Positions 45,818 to 56,038 of a DNA stretch of 64,000 nt are shown here, piece by piece. This DNA is from Acinetobacter suaedae (lineage in GTDB: Bacteria; Pseudomonadota; Gammaproteobacteria; Pseudomonadales; Moraxellaceae): contig NZ_CP043909.1 of assembly GCF_008630915.1 (NCBI RefSeq), positions 2,108,001-2,172,000 of the forward strand. The letters are read 5' to 3'. The position numbers and the translations under genes are program-made. The stretch's first letter is position 1. Each line of letters opens with the position of its first letter. Under the pieces are notes generated by a model. It was given only the letters and a program-made list of their open reading frames with translations, made no database searches and was not told the origin of the DNA.

Positions 45818-47062
45818 TTATGCTGATTTACGAGAATTCACGCGTCCTTTGACCACCGCTTTGATATTCCCTTTCGCATAATTCAAGAATACCAATAATG
45901 GCGATAATTTAGGATTTGGCTTTTTCCCTTGCCCAATTGTTTTAAATTGTGCTGCATACCAAATGATTTCCATAATTGCCATTTTATCGACAAAAGGAAT
46001 ACCCGTTTTAATTTGATTTACGGCGTAGCGCACGTCATGCCCTGCGATCAAACGATCAGTTAAATCTGTTTCAACTGCCAGTGGACGAGCAATACCAATA
46101 AAGTCACATGCACCGCTTTCAAGTGCAGCATTCATCCCTTCTACAGTGCGGAAACCACCAGTAACCATCAACTTACAAGACACGTGCTGACGTATTTTCT
46201 CAGCAAACTCCAAGAAATAAGCTTCACGTGCAATCGTGCTTGCTTTTCGTTTCTCTGCTTTCGCACCTGCCATCGCTGGCGCTTCATAAGTACCACCTGA
46301 AATTTCAATGATATCAATGCCAGCGGCATCAATAGACTTAAATACATTGATCACATCTTCTTCGGTGATTCCTCCACGCTGGAAATCAGCAGAGTTTAGT
46401 TTTACAGAAATAATAAAATCATCAGATGTCGCTGTGCGGACAGCTTTATAAATTTCTAACAAGAAACGCATACGATTCTCGATAGAACCGCCCCACTCAT
46501 CAGTACGCTTGTTGGTTAACGGTGATAAAAATTGACTGATCAAATAACCATGAGCACCATGTAACTGCACGCCTTCAAAACCAGCTTTCTCACAGATTGC
46601 AGCAGCTGTTGCAAAGCGTTGAATAATATCTAAGATTTCATCATGTCTGAGTTCACGAGGCGTACCAAACATTGTGGCTAACATTGGACTAAAAGGAACA
46701 GCTGAGGGTGCAACAGTTTCTTTATTTAATCCCTTAGGACATTGACGACCTGGATGTGACAATTGGATCAATTGCACCATACCGTATTTTTTACCTACCG
46801 CAGCCCATTGCTGTAATTTACCCAAATCGCGTTCGGTTTCAATAGCAACAACACCAGGTTCATTCTTTGCAGCAATGTTGACCATGACATTGCCCGTAAT
46901 CGCACAACCCAAACCACCTTTCGCCCATGCCTCATACAAACCAATATGCAACTCATTCGGCTGTCCATCATGGTTGGCTAATGCTTCACTCATCGCCCCT
47001 TTGATGATGCGATTTTTAAATGTCGTATTACGAATCTTAATACTGTCTGCGATCTGACTCAT
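45818..47062 (-). CDS. NADH:flavin oxidoreductase, old yellow enzyme family
   Basis: A 414-aa FMN-dependent ene-reductase-like protein. ATG 47062 has AGAGG 6-7 bases upstream, better than the ATG two codons before it. Motifs: IRNTTFKNRIIKGAMSE (flavin-binding start), LIQLSHPGRQC, GVQLHGAHGYLISQFLSP (His residues for the substrate), NRRTDEWGG-type NKRTDEWGGSIENR and GGFRT near the C-terminus. It ends in a basic tail with no known role. The substrate is unknown. A lone gene between tRNA-Glu and the yej operon. Confidence 0.88.
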   Translation of the reverse strand: MSQIADSIKIRNTTFKNRIIKGAMSEALANHDGQPNELHIGLYEAWAKGGLGCAITGNVMVNIAAKNEPGVVAIETERDLGKLQQWAAVGKKYGMVQLIQLSHPGRQCPKGLNKETVAPSAVPFSPMLATMFGTPRELRHDEILDIIQRFATAAAICEKAGFEGVQLHGAHGYLISQFLSPLTNKRTDEWGGSIENRMRFLLEIYKAVRTATSDDFIISVKLNSADFQRGGITEEDVINVFKSIDAAGIDIIEISGGTYEAPAMAGAKAEKRKASTIAREAYFLEFAEKIRQHVSCKLMVTGGFRTVEGMNAALESGACDFIGIARPLAVETDLTDRLIAGHDVRYAVNQIKTGIPFVDKMAIMEIIWYAAQFKTIGQGKKPNPKLSPLLVFLNYAKGNIKAVVKGRVNSRKSA

Positions 47063-47176
47063 GGTCATCCTCTGCTATCCTAATTAGGGCTTATACCCTA
47101 ACTTCATCTAATTATTCATGTGGTCAAATAACCTTCCTATAATTTGACAATACCATATGTCAATTTAATTACAAGA

Positions 47177-48769
47177 CTAGTACTGACTTGCGGCAATCAA
47201 CTGACGGGTATATTCAGTTTGAGGTTGTGAAAAAAGTAGCTCAGTAGTTTGATATTCCAAAAGTTTTGCGTGTCTTAGCACCATCACCTTTTGGCAAATC
47301 GCTTTGATGACTTGTAAGTCATGACTGATAAAAATATAACTAATTTGCTCTTGTTGTTGCAGTCGTCTCAACAACTTTACAATCGCCCGCTGTGTTGTGC
47401 GATCCAATGCTGAAGTCGGCTCATCCAAGATCATCAATTTCGGCTGTAAAACTAGAGCGCGTGCCAAAGCAACGCGTTGCCGTTGCCCACCAGAAAGCTC
47501 ATGCGGATATCGACTTTTAAAGTCTATCGGCAATTCCACTTTTTCCAACGTCTTTTCAATCTGTTGATCTACCAGTGCTTGATCCAATACTTTCAGTGCT
47601 AATCCTTCACCAATAATCTGCCCGATCGTCATACGTGGGTTCAAACTGCTAAATGGATCTTGAAACACAATCTGAAAATCTGCTCGCAAAGGGCGCAATC
47701 TTTTTTCATTCAATTGATTCAAGTCCTGCCCCAAGAAAACAATTTGCCCATCACTTTCAATCAAACGGGTAATTGCTAAGGCTAAAGTCGATTTCCCAGA
47801 TCCACTTTCTCCTACGACGCCTAGAGATTCTCCTTGCTCCAATCTCAAACTCAATGGCTCAACTGCCGTAAAATAATCTTTTACTCGATTCAGCAGCCCT
47901 TGTTTAATCGGAAATCTCACCGCTAATTGTTCTAATTGAAGAATAACCTGTCCCTCTACATATGGGATAGCTTGGCCAAAATCATGATCCAATAAATGTT
48001 GTGTATAACTCGCTTGTGGTCGGGTAAAAATTTCCGTGATCGCACCCTGCTCTTCTACTTTTCCCTTATTCATGACAATGACATGATCTGCATAGCGCTT
48101 AACAAGATTCAAGTCGTGGCTGATCAGAATCATCGCCATATTACGTTGTTGCTGTAACTGTTTAAGCAAGTTTAAGATCTGTGTTTGTAAAGTTACATCC
48201 AGTGCTGTTGTTGGCTCATCTGCGATCAGAATGTCTGGCTCAAGTGCCAATGCCATTGCAATCATCACGCGCTGTCTTTGCCCACCAGACAACTCATGGG
48301 GATAACGACGTAATTTTTGTTCAGGTTCGGGTATACCCACATCATTTAATAAGGCAATGACCTTTTCTCTTACTTTTGTTTTTGGCCAACCCTGTAACAG
48401 TAATGTTTCACCAATAATTTTCTCAACACGATGTAAAGGATTTAAGGCAGTCATCGGCTCTTGGAAAATCATGGCAATTTTTTGCCCACGAATTTGACGT
48501 AATGCGATTGAATCTAAAGCCAATAAGTCCTGATCGTTCAGATATGCTTGACCCTGAATATTTAAATGGCTCGGTAACAATCCGAGCAAGGCCAAACTGC
48601 TAACTGATTTCCCTGAACCACTCTCACCAACGATTGCGACTGTTTCACCCACAGCTAAATCGAAACTCAATTGATCAACTAAAACTTGGCCAGCCTCTGT
48701 CGTAACAGTTAATTGTTTAACATTGAGTACATGATCTTTTTTTAAATCATTGTCTTGGATCGAATGCAT
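47177..48769 (-). CDS. yejF: Peptide ABC transporter ATPase with two ATP-binding domains (YejF)
   Basis: A 530-aa fused ATPase that powers uptake through YejB/YejE. Both halves have Walker A GESGSGKS and the signature LSGGQRQRV; Walker B is seen as ILIADEPTTALD and MILDEPTSALD. The start at 48769 (MHSIQDNDLKK) follows GGGAGG and lies inside the end of yejE (about 23-base overlap). YejABEF imports oligopeptides and microcin C-type peptides in enteric bacteria. It is the last gene of the mltD-yejABEF run. Confidence 0.93.
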   Translation of the reverse strand: MHSIQDNDLKKDHVLNVKQLTVTTEAGQVLVDQLSFDLAVGETVAIVGESGSGKSVSSLALLGLLPSHLNIQGQAYLNDQDLLALDSIALRQIRGQKIAMIFQEPMTALNPLHRVEKIIGETLLLQGWPKTKVREKVIALLNDVGIPEPEQKLRRYPHELSGGQRQRVMIAMALALEPDILIADEPTTALDVTLQTQILNLLKQLQQQRNMAMILISHDLNLVKRYADHVIVMNKGKVEEQGAITEIFTRPQASYTQHLLDHDFGQAIPYVEGQVILQLEQLAVRFPIKQGLLNRVKDYFTAVEPLSLRLEQGESLGVVGESGSGKSTLALAITRLIESDGQIVFLGQDLNQLNEKRLRPLRADFQIVFQDPFSSLNPRMTIGQIIGEGLALKVLDQALVDQQIEKTLEKVELPIDFKSRYPHELSGGQRQRVALARALVLQPKLMILDEPTSALDRTTQRAIVKLLRRLQQQEQISYIFISHDLQVIKAICQKVMVLRHAKLLEYQTTELLFSQPQTEYTRQLIAASQY

Positions 48770-49757
48770 CACGTGTTGCCTCCCCAATATAAATCAATAA
48801 TGACAACACAATTGCGAGTGTAAAAAAGCCCGACAATGCCAACCAAGGTGCATTTAAATTATTTTTCCCTTGTAGTAATAACTCACCAAGTGAAGCTGCA
48901 TCTGGTGGCAAACCATAACCTAAAAAATCCAGTGCAGTTAATGCCGTAATATTTGCCGTCAACATAAATGGTAATTGCGACAAACTTGAACTCATGGCAT
49001 TCGGTAAAATATGTCGAAAAATAATTGTACGATCCCTAACGCCCAATGCTCGAGCAGCACGCACATAATCAAAATTTCGCGCGCGTAAAAACTCTGCACG
49101 AACCAACCCAACCAAAGCTGTCCAGCCGAATAACAGCATAATCAGAAACAGCCAATATACATTGGGTGTAAACATACTCACCAGGATCATCACCATAAAT
49201 AACATTGGCAATCCACCCCACACCTCCAGAATACGCTGTCCAAGCAAGTCAACCCAACCACCATAATAGCCCTGAACCGCTCCCACAATAATGCCTAAAA
49301 CTGCAGCACAGATTGTCAAAGCAAAACCAAATAACAACGACACCCTCAAACCATACAGCACTCGCGCCAACACATCGCGCCCTTGATCATCCGTACCCAA
49401 CCAGTTTTGTGCTGTGGGTTTAGAAGGCACAGGAACGGTTAATTCCAAATTTGGGGTCTGATATGAAAATGGAACAATCGGTGAAATCATCCAGCCATGT
49501 GCAGAGATTAACTCACGTACAGCAGGGTCTTGATAATCCGTTGCAGTCTCAAACACACCACCATAAGTCGTTTCTGGATAGTCTTTGAAAACAGGGAAAT
49601 AAAAGCTATCTTGATATTTCACCAATAACGGCTTGTCATTGGCAATAAACTCTGCGGCCAGAGATAATATAAAAATAATGGTAAAAAGAATAAAACATCG
49701 GAAACCTAATTTATTTTTTTTAAAACGTGCTAAACGGGTTTTCATCACTGGTGACAT
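48747..49757 (-). CDS. yejE: Peptide ABC transporter permease (YejE)
   Basis: A 336-aa inner-membrane permease with an N-terminal helix, a periplasmic insertion (about 50-130) and the BPD_transp_1 domain: NWLGTDDQGRDVLARVLYGLR, then YVRAARALGVRDRTIIFRHILPNA as the EAA loop that docks to YejF. The start ATG overlaps the yejB stop in a TAATG arrangement, so it is translationally coupled. Confidence 0.93.
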   Translation of the reverse strand: MSPVMKTRLARFKKNKLGFRCFILFTIIFILSLAAEFIANDKPLLVKYQDSFYFPVFKDYPETTYGGVFETATDYQDPAVRELISAHGWMISPIVPFSYQTPNLELTVPVPSKPTAQNWLGTDDQGRDVLARVLYGLRVSLLFGFALTICAAVLGIIVGAVQGYYGGWVDLLGQRILEVWGGLPMLFMVMILVSMFTPNVYWLFLIMLLFGWTALVGLVRAEFLRARNFDYVRAARALGVRDRTIIFRHILPNAMSSSLSQLPFMLTANITALTALDFLGYGLPPDAASLGELLLQGKNNLNAPWLALSGFFTLAIVLSLLIYIGEATRDAFDPRQ

Positions 49758-50827
49758 TATTTTACTCCTCGCGAATCAAAGTTAATCCGAGGATCAATCA
49801 CCTGATACAACACATCACTGATCAAACGTAAAATTAAACCAAGCAAGGTAAACAGAAATAAAGTACCAAAAATCACAGGATAATCACGCTGGACAATAGC
49901 CTCAAACCCCAATAGACCAAGCCCATCCAAGTTAAAAATAATCTCGATAAATAAATTACCCACGAAGAATATTCCAACCAATGCTTCAGGCAATCCTGCA
50001 ATCACAATCAGCATGGCATTACGGAATACATGCCCATATAACACACGATTTTCAGTTAACCCTTTTGAACGTGCTGCCAGTACGTATTGCTTATTTAATT
50101 CTTCCATAAAGGAATATTTTGTAAGGTAGGTTAAACCTGCGAATCCACCCAATACGATACTCAATAGCGGCAAGCTCATGTGCCAGAAGTAATCTTTAAT
50201 TTTATCGAGCATGCTCAGTTGAGCGAAGTTTTCAGATACCAGCCCTTGTAGCGGGAACCATTGAAAATAACTCCCACCCGCAAAGAATACAATGAGCAAT
50301 ACCGCAAAGACAAAAGATGGAACAGCATAACCCACTGCCAATAACAACGAGGTCGATTTATCAAAGATTAAGCCATGCTGTTTGGCCTTGCGTATGCCAA
50401 GAGGTATAGACACTAGATAAATTAACAGCGTACTCCATAAACCCAACGAAATCGTCACGGGCATTTTTTCATAGAGCAATTGAGTAACAGGTTTATCTTT
50501 AAAGAAACTTGTCCCAAAATCAAAAGAAAGATAGCCCTTAAGCATCAACCAAAAGCGTTCTGGTGCAGACTTATCAAAACCATACTGAGCTTTAATCTGC
50601 TCAACCATTTCTGCACTTAAGCCACGCGCACCTTGATATTGTGTCTGAGAACTTTGTTGTGCAGTTTCCCCTCCAGATAAACCAACGCCTTGAAAACTTT
50701 GTGCCTGTTGAATTGCTTGTTCAACAGGTCCACCGGGTGCAATTTGGATCACTGCAAAATTAATCAACAAAATAAAAAACAAAGTTGGAATAATCAGTAA
50801 TAGCCGTTTTAATATATATGTTCTCAT
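49757..50827 (-). CDS. yejB: Peptide ABC transporter permease (YejB)
   Basis: A 356-aa permease. The start at 50827 (MRTYILKRLLLIIPTLF) follows AAGGA. N-terminal helix, then INFAVIQIAPGGPVEQ, a periplasmic loop rich in Gln and Gly (about 40-75), and the core domain with YVLAARSKGLTENRVLYGHVFRNA as EAA loop and a final DPRINFD tail. Size and motifs are those of YejB. 28 bp separate it from the yejA stop. Confidence 0.93.
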   Translation of the reverse strand: MRTYILKRLLLIIPTLFFILLINFAVIQIAPGGPVEQAIQQAQSFQGVGLSGGETAQQSSQTQYQGARGLSAEMVEQIKAQYGFDKSAPERFWLMLKGYLSFDFGTSFFKDKPVTQLLYEKMPVTISLGLWSTLLIYLVSIPLGIRKAKQHGLIFDKSTSLLLAVGYAVPSFVFAVLLIVFFAGGSYFQWFPLQGLVSENFAQLSMLDKIKDYFWHMSLPLLSIVLGGFAGLTYLTKYSFMEELNKQYVLAARSKGLTENRVLYGHVFRNAMLIVIAGLPEALVGIFFVGNLFIEIIFNLDGLGLLGFEAIVQRDYPVIFGTLFLFTLLGLILRLISDVLYQVIDPRINFDSRGVK

Positions 50828-50854
50828 CAATCTTATCCTTATTGTCCAGACTGA

Positions 50855-52699
50855 TTATTTCCTACGTAAATATTGATCTACTTTCTTCGCTTTTTCAGCG
50901 TCTACCCACCAATAATCTAAACCAACAGATAATTTTGGTTTTTGCTTCGGTTGTTGGTACATATCCCAATATGCCAACCATATTTCAGGCTTACCATAAG
51001 TTGGAATATGATAATAACCAGCCCGTAATAAGCGATCCAATACCCGTGTATGTAAAACGACCTGCTCTCGACTTTCAGCGGCAATAATTTTTTGAATCAC
51101 TTGATCAATGGCAGGATTTTTAATGCCTGCAAAATTATAATTCCCTTCTTCGTCCGCAGCCTTACTCCCCCAAAACTGAGCTTGTTCTTTGCCTGGTGTA
51201 ATGGTTTGCGGCAAACGCATCGTGGTCATATCAAAATCACCACGGCGCATTCTTTCTATATACTGAGGCACATCAACATGCCGAATATTTACCGTTATAC
51301 CTAAACGCTTCAAATTTCGAACAAAAGGCATCAAAGTACGTTGTAAACCATCTTGATGAATTAGCAGTTCTATTTCAATGGGTTTACCCTGACGATCAAG
51401 TAAACGACCATTGCGAACCGAATACCCCGCATCGTGTAGGATTTGGCGAGCTGATAATAAATTCTTCCGATTGAAACCACTAGCATCTGATGCAGGAAAT
51501 TTCCAATCAGCCAAAAAACCCTTTTGCATCAATGGGTTTAATTTTGATAAATAAGGATCAATGACAGAAAGTTCAGCGGATGATGGTCGTCCAACTGCGG
51601 CTAATTCACTATTTGCAAAATAACTCTGTAAGCGTTGGTATTGACCATAAAACAAAGCCTTATTTTGCCACTCAAAATCGTAAGCATAACTCAAAGCTTT
51701 ACGCAAATAGATATCATCTAATGGTTTTCGCCTTGTATTAAATACAAAGCTCTGAAAATCTAGGGGCTTGGCTAAATTTGCATTATATTTTTTGATAAGT
51801 CCCGCTTGGACAGCAGGAAATTTATATTCGGTTACCCAGCGACGAGACGTATTCTCTTCATGCAGTGTGAACTGTCCAGATTTAAACCCTTCAAAGGTTA
51901 CATCTAAATTACGATAGTACACATATCTAAGGCGATCAAAATTATAACGTCCACGATTGACAGGAAGGTCTTTACCCCAATAATTTGGATTTCGTTTATA
52001 GGTGATACTCCGCCCAGCATCAATCCGATCAATCAAATAAGGACCTGACCCTAAAATTGGTTGCATCGTTACACGGGTAAAATCTTTATTCTGCCAGTCT
52101 TTTTTAGAGTAAATCGGTAAACTTGCCACGATGAGCGGCATTTCTGCATTATCATCAGATCGAAAGGTAAATTTGACTTGATGCTTAGATAAAACTTCTG
52201 TCTTTTCCAAATCAGACAAATACATCTTTAGTCCAGGATTGGCTTTTTGCTGATAGGCATCAAAAGTAAATTTAACATCTTCAGCGGTCAGTACATCACC
52301 ATTACTAAACCGAGCCTTAGGATTCAGATAGAAAATAACAAATTTAGGCTTATGCGGATCGTAGGTTGCCTTTTCTGCCAGCAATGGATACATGACATTC
52401 GGCTCATCTAAAGAATGATCCATTAAAGTATCAAATAGATAATTGACTCCAGCAGTTGAGCTACCTTTACCATTCATACTATTCAGATTATCAAATGTTC
52501 CATTACTTGATTGGCTTAATATTCCACCTTTAGATGCGTTAGCATCTGCATAAGGCATCACTTTTAAATGAGTGTACTGAGGTGTTGCATGTACAGCCAA
52601 AAAAGGCGTCGTTTGTTGAGCAGCCAAACTAAATTGGCTACCCAGCCCTAGACCAAATAAAAGGATGAGAGTTTGTGCTCTTCCATGAGACAAGTGCAT
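50855..52699 (-). CDS. yejA: Periplasmic peptide-binding protein (YejA, SBP family 5)
   Basis: A 614-aa extracytoplasmic solute-binding protein with a signal peptide (cut near LAAQQ, about residue 27). Family 5 features: LSQSSNGTFDNLN, PLLAEKATYDPHK, AEDVKFTFDAY, GSGPYLIDRIDAGRSITYKRNP, RKALSYAYDFEW and KRLGITVNIRHVD. It delivers peptides to YejBE. Overlap of function with murein peptide recycling is plausible, given that mltD lies 8 bp upstream. AAGGATAT precedes the start. Confidence 0.93.
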   Translation of the reverse strand: MHLSHGRAQTLILLFGLGLGSQFSLAAQQTTPFLAVHATPQYTHLKVMPYADANASKGGILSQSSNGTFDNLNSMNGKGSSTAGVNYLFDTLMDHSLDEPNVMYPLLAEKATYDPHKPKFVIFYLNPKARFSNGDVLTAEDVKFTFDAYQQKANPGLKMYLSDLEKTEVLSKHQVKFTFRSDDNAEMPLIVASLPIYSKKDWQNKDFTRVTMQPILGSGPYLIDRIDAGRSITYKRNPNYWGKDLPVNRGRYNFDRLRYVYYRNLDVTFEGFKSGQFTLHEENTSRRWVTEYKFPAVQAGLIKKYNANLAKPLDFQSFVFNTRRKPLDDIYLRKALSYAYDFEWQNKALFYGQYQRLQSYFANSELAAVGRPSSAELSVIDPYLSKLNPLMQKGFLADWKFPASDASGFNRKNLLSARQILHDAGYSVRNGRLLDRQGKPIEIELLIHQDGLQRTLMPFVRNLKRLGITVNIRHVDVPQYIERMRRGDFDMTTMRLPQTITPGKEQAQFWGSKAADEEGNYNFAGIKNPAIDQVIQKIIAAESREQVVLHTRVLDRLLRAGYYHIPTYGKPEIWLAYWDMYQQPKQKPKLSVGLDYWWVDAEKAKKVDQYLRRK

Positions 52700-52707
52700 A
52701 TATATCC

Positions 52708-55700
52708 TTACAGATTTGGAACTTTAATCACATCCCCAATACGTAACTGCGTATTTGGAGCCAAGTCATTCATTTCTGCTAATGCATTGGTTTGCATACC
52801 ATAACGACTTGCCAACCCAATTAAAGTATCACCACGTTTAACACGATATTCAGTCACTGTTTTTGGAATCAAGATAGTTTGACCACGCTGTAAACCTGTA
52901 TTTGCACGTAACTGGTTTAAATCAGCAAGTTCACGACCTGTCATACCCAAACGGCTCGCAATACTATTTAAAGACTCACCTGCTTTCACCGTGTATTGCT
53001 CAGTATTTGTATTACGATTGCTTGTGGTAATAGTACTATTTCTAGTTGGTTCCACAGATGCTGGTGTTTCAATACTTGCAACTTCGCCAGTTAGTTTTAG
53101 ACGCTGTCCAATACGTACACCAGAATTCGGTTTCAAACCATTCAAGTCAGCCAAGTAACTTACTTGTAAATTATATCGGCTGGCAATCGCATTCAGACTA
53201 TCCCCTGACTGTACGACATACTGATCTGGCACAGTTGAACCAGCAGGAATCTTCAAACTTTGTCCAAGACGAACACCACTATTGGTTTTTAAATTGTTTA
53301 ATTCAGCCAGCTCATTTAGTGTGATCTTTGATTTAGTGGCAATACTCGACAAGGTATCACCACGCTGCACCGTATAACTTTCAGTCTTATAACTGGTTGA
53401 TGCAGTGACATTTTCATGCTTTACCGTATTCTTTGTATTGGTTGTTTCCTCAGCCTGCCCCACTTCTTGTAATGGTACATTGATTCGTTGTCCAACCATT
53501 AAACTACTTGTTGCAGATAATCCTTCAGTCAAATCTGCCAGTTCTTGATTTGACAACGCATAACGATCTGCTATGAGTTTCAAATACTCACCACGTTTAA
53601 CCGTATATGATTTAGTCGCAACTTTTTGTGAGGTCGCAGCTTTTGCTTCAGTTGCACGAGCAGTTTGCTGTGATGTGCGTGGATTATTCTTTGGTTCTTT
53701 TAAGGTTAATCGTTGACCGACCAACAATCCATCCGTAATAGATAAATTATTATAGTCCGCCAATTGTTTAACTGTTAAATCAAAACGGCTTGCTAAGCTA
53801 GTGAGACTATCACCAGACTGTACCACATAACTTTCTGGTTTAGTTTCATTCACCTTTGCCGTTTCAGCTTGAGGCTTTGCATCATATAAATATAAGCTCG
53901 TACCAACAAACAAAGTCCCCGCAGGATCAATTTGATTCCACTTCGCAATATCACGCCAGTTCACACTATTTTTCTGCGCGATAACAGCCAACGTATCACC
54001 TGGTTGTACTACATAAGTACTACGCTTACCTTTTGGCGCAACGACAACCACTTCTGTATCGGTACTAATATAAGGCTTGCCTTGATTGCGCTTTGCATCC
54101 TCACTATTCGCAGTAACTTTATCTTCAACTAAATTTTTTGGGTAAGCAAAACCTTTACTGACCTCTTGTCCTTTTTCTTCAGCAACAGACTGGCTAGTTT
54201 GAATTGCTGTCAACTTAATTTTGCCATCAAATGGATCAACAATTTCAGTACCTTTCGGAGCAATTGCCTTAATTTCAGCAACCACCTGATCTTTTTCAGC
54301 TTGTGTAGCTTGTGGTTCTGCAATTTTAGCAACTGACTTCTGCTCACCTTCGGCTTTCATTGTTGCTAAAATTTGCTCACGCTCTTTGCTCGAAATCGGT
54401 GGCTCAGTGCTTACTGGTTTTACATTTGCCGCTGGTGTAATTGCAACTGGAATACGAGGTGCACTTGGAACATCAGCTGAAGCAGCAAATGAGGCTAATG
54501 CATCAGATCCTTTCGGTGTAGAGATTCGGGTATTCGTCGTTGTTGAACTTGGGCGAGTAGGCGTACTACTTGCCGTCATCGTTGGTGTTGTTTTTACTGC
54601 ACCAGTGTTTGATGGTGAAGTCGTACTTGTCGTTGTACGAACTGTTGTACTTGTATTGGATGAAGTATTCATCGCTGGTGGTGGCGTTTTACTCGCCCAG
54701 AAACCACCTGATGATTTATTTGAACGAAGTCGAGCATCAATAGATGGACTTAAATCTGCTGGAATCAAAATACGCATCGGGCTCGTTGGGTCCATCACTT
54801 CACCACGATGTGCAGGATTCAATGCATATAACTCAGCACGACTTAGACCCGTGATTGTAGAAATTTCACTCAATGCCATAGGTCCAGATAATGACACCTC
54901 GCGAAAATGTGGACGATTTGCAATTGGAGGCAATGACACCCCGTACGCACTTGGATTTTTAATAATTTGTGCAACTGCCAAGAAGCGTGGCACATAGTTC
55001 ATGGTTTCTTGTGGTAATTTTAATGACCAATAATCAGTCGGCAGACCTGCAGCACGATTTCGATTAATCGCTTGTTGTACACGACCAGGACCCGCATTAT
55101 AAGCAGCTAAAGCTAACTCCCAAGAACCAAACTGATTGTATAAACTTCCTAGGAATTCATAAGCAGCCCGTGTAGATTCCACCACATCACGGCGACCATC
55201 ATAAAGACTCGTTTGCTGCAAACCATAAATACGTCCCGTACTTGGGATAAACTGCCACAAACCAGCCGCAGCAGCACTACTTGTTGCTGCTGGGTCATAT
55301 GAGCTTTCAATTACAGGTAATAAAGCTAATTCAGTTGGCATGCCACGACGTTCAGCTTCTTTCACTGTATGGTACAAATAGCGACTGGCACGCGCACTCA
55401 ATCGATCCAAGTATGGCTGACGAGAAATAAACCAACCACGTTGTGCTTCAATACGAGAATCCCAGCGATTCAAATCCATCTTGAAACCAACGGTCATACG
55501 TTTCCATACATCACCATGTTTCAAAACCAATAAGCGATCACCTTCCACTGCACGCATGTCTGTTGCAGAAAGTAAATCTTCAAGTGAATCTAAACTACTT
55601 GCATCCAAATAGCCCGAACCAAGTTGCTTTGAAGACGAAGTTTTTGAAGAATGTGGCGTTGAAGAACAGCCCGTTGTAATTCCCAGCGCAGTCAAAGCAG

Positions 55701-55770
55701 AAGTGAGTACAGTGATTTTGAATAATGATGTTGCAGATGTACGCGACACCAATGTGCTCGATTTAGACAT
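52708..55770 (-). CDS. mltD: Lytic transglycosylase MltD with seven LysM repeats
   Basis: Cuts peptidoglycan glycan strands to 1,6-anhydro ends. The 1020-aa protein has an N-terminal export signal ending TTGC (Cys35), a loose lipobox, so lipoprotein status is likely but not certain. The SLT domain (about 140-275) has the catalytic Glu155 in VIESSYDP, then AAGLWQFIPSTGR and ALAAYNAGPGRV. A Ser/Thr-rich linker (about 350-580) is followed by seven LysM modules (about 583-1019), each starting like YVVQPGDTL or YTVQRGDTL. E. coli MltD (452 aa) has only two. It is first in the mltD-yejABEF run, 8 bp before yejA. Confidence 0.95.
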   Translation of the reverse strand: MSKSSTLVSRTSATSLFKITVLTSALTALGITTGCSSTPHSSKTSSSKQLGSGYLDASSLDSLEDLLSATDMRAVEGDRLLVLKHGDVWKRMTVGFKMDLNRWDSRIEAQRGWFISRQPYLDRLSARASRYLYHTVKEAERRGMPTELALLPVIESSYDPAATSSAAAAGLWQFIPSTGRIYGLQQTSLYDGRRDVVESTRAAYEFLGSLYNQFGSWELALAAYNAGPGRVQQAINRNRAAGLPTDYWSLKLPQETMNYVPRFLAVAQIIKNPSAYGVSLPPIANRPHFREVSLSGPMALSEISTITGLSRAELYALNPAHRGEVMDPTSPMRILIPADLSPSIDARLRSNKSSGGFWASKTPPPAMNTSSNTSTTVRTTTSTTSPSNTGAVKTTPTMTASSTPTRPSSTTTNTRISTPKGSDALASFAASADVPSAPRIPVAITPAANVKPVSTEPPISSKEREQILATMKAEGEQKSVAKIAEPQATQAEKDQVVAEIKAIAPKGTEIVDPFDGKIKLTAIQTSQSVAEEKGQEVSKGFAYPKNLVEDKVTANSEDAKRNQGKPYISTDTEVVVVAPKGKRSTYVVQPGDTLAVIAQKNSVNWRDIAKWNQIDPAGTLFVGTSLYLYDAKPQAETAKVNETKPESYVVQSGDSLTSLASRFDLTVKQLADYNNLSITDGLLVGQRLTLKEPKNNPRTSQQTARATEAKAATSQKVATKSYTVKRGEYLKLIADRYALSNQELADLTEGLSATSSLMVGQRINVPLQEVGQAEETTNTKNTVKHENVTASTSYKTESYTVQRGDTLSSIATKSKITLNELAELNNLKTNSGVRLGQSLKIPAGSTVPDQYVVQSGDSLNAIASRYNLQVSYLADLNGLKPNSGVRIGQRLKLTGEVASIETPASVEPTRNSTITTSNRNTNTEQYTVKAGESLNSIASRLGMTGRELADLNQLRANTGLQRGQTILIPKTVTEYRVKRGDTLIGLASRYGMQTNALAEMNDLAPNTQLRIGDVIKVPNL

Positions 55771-56038
55771 AAAATCTTCCAGTCAACTTACGCTAGTTTA
55801 TTACTTTGATTGCCATTGTAGTAAAGCCTGCTACATAGACAAGGCAATAATTTAACGTGATTTGCATGGAAATGTTACAAGAAATTAAAAAACATGAGTT
55901 TTGTAACTCACAACATCTGATTTTAGCTTTACAATGCATGATATTCGAGGGAATGCTAATATTCTCTTAATCTATTTTTGCTAGCTTTGTTGCAAAACAG
56001 ATCAAGTTTTTTTACTCATATATTGTTCAGGTTCAAAT

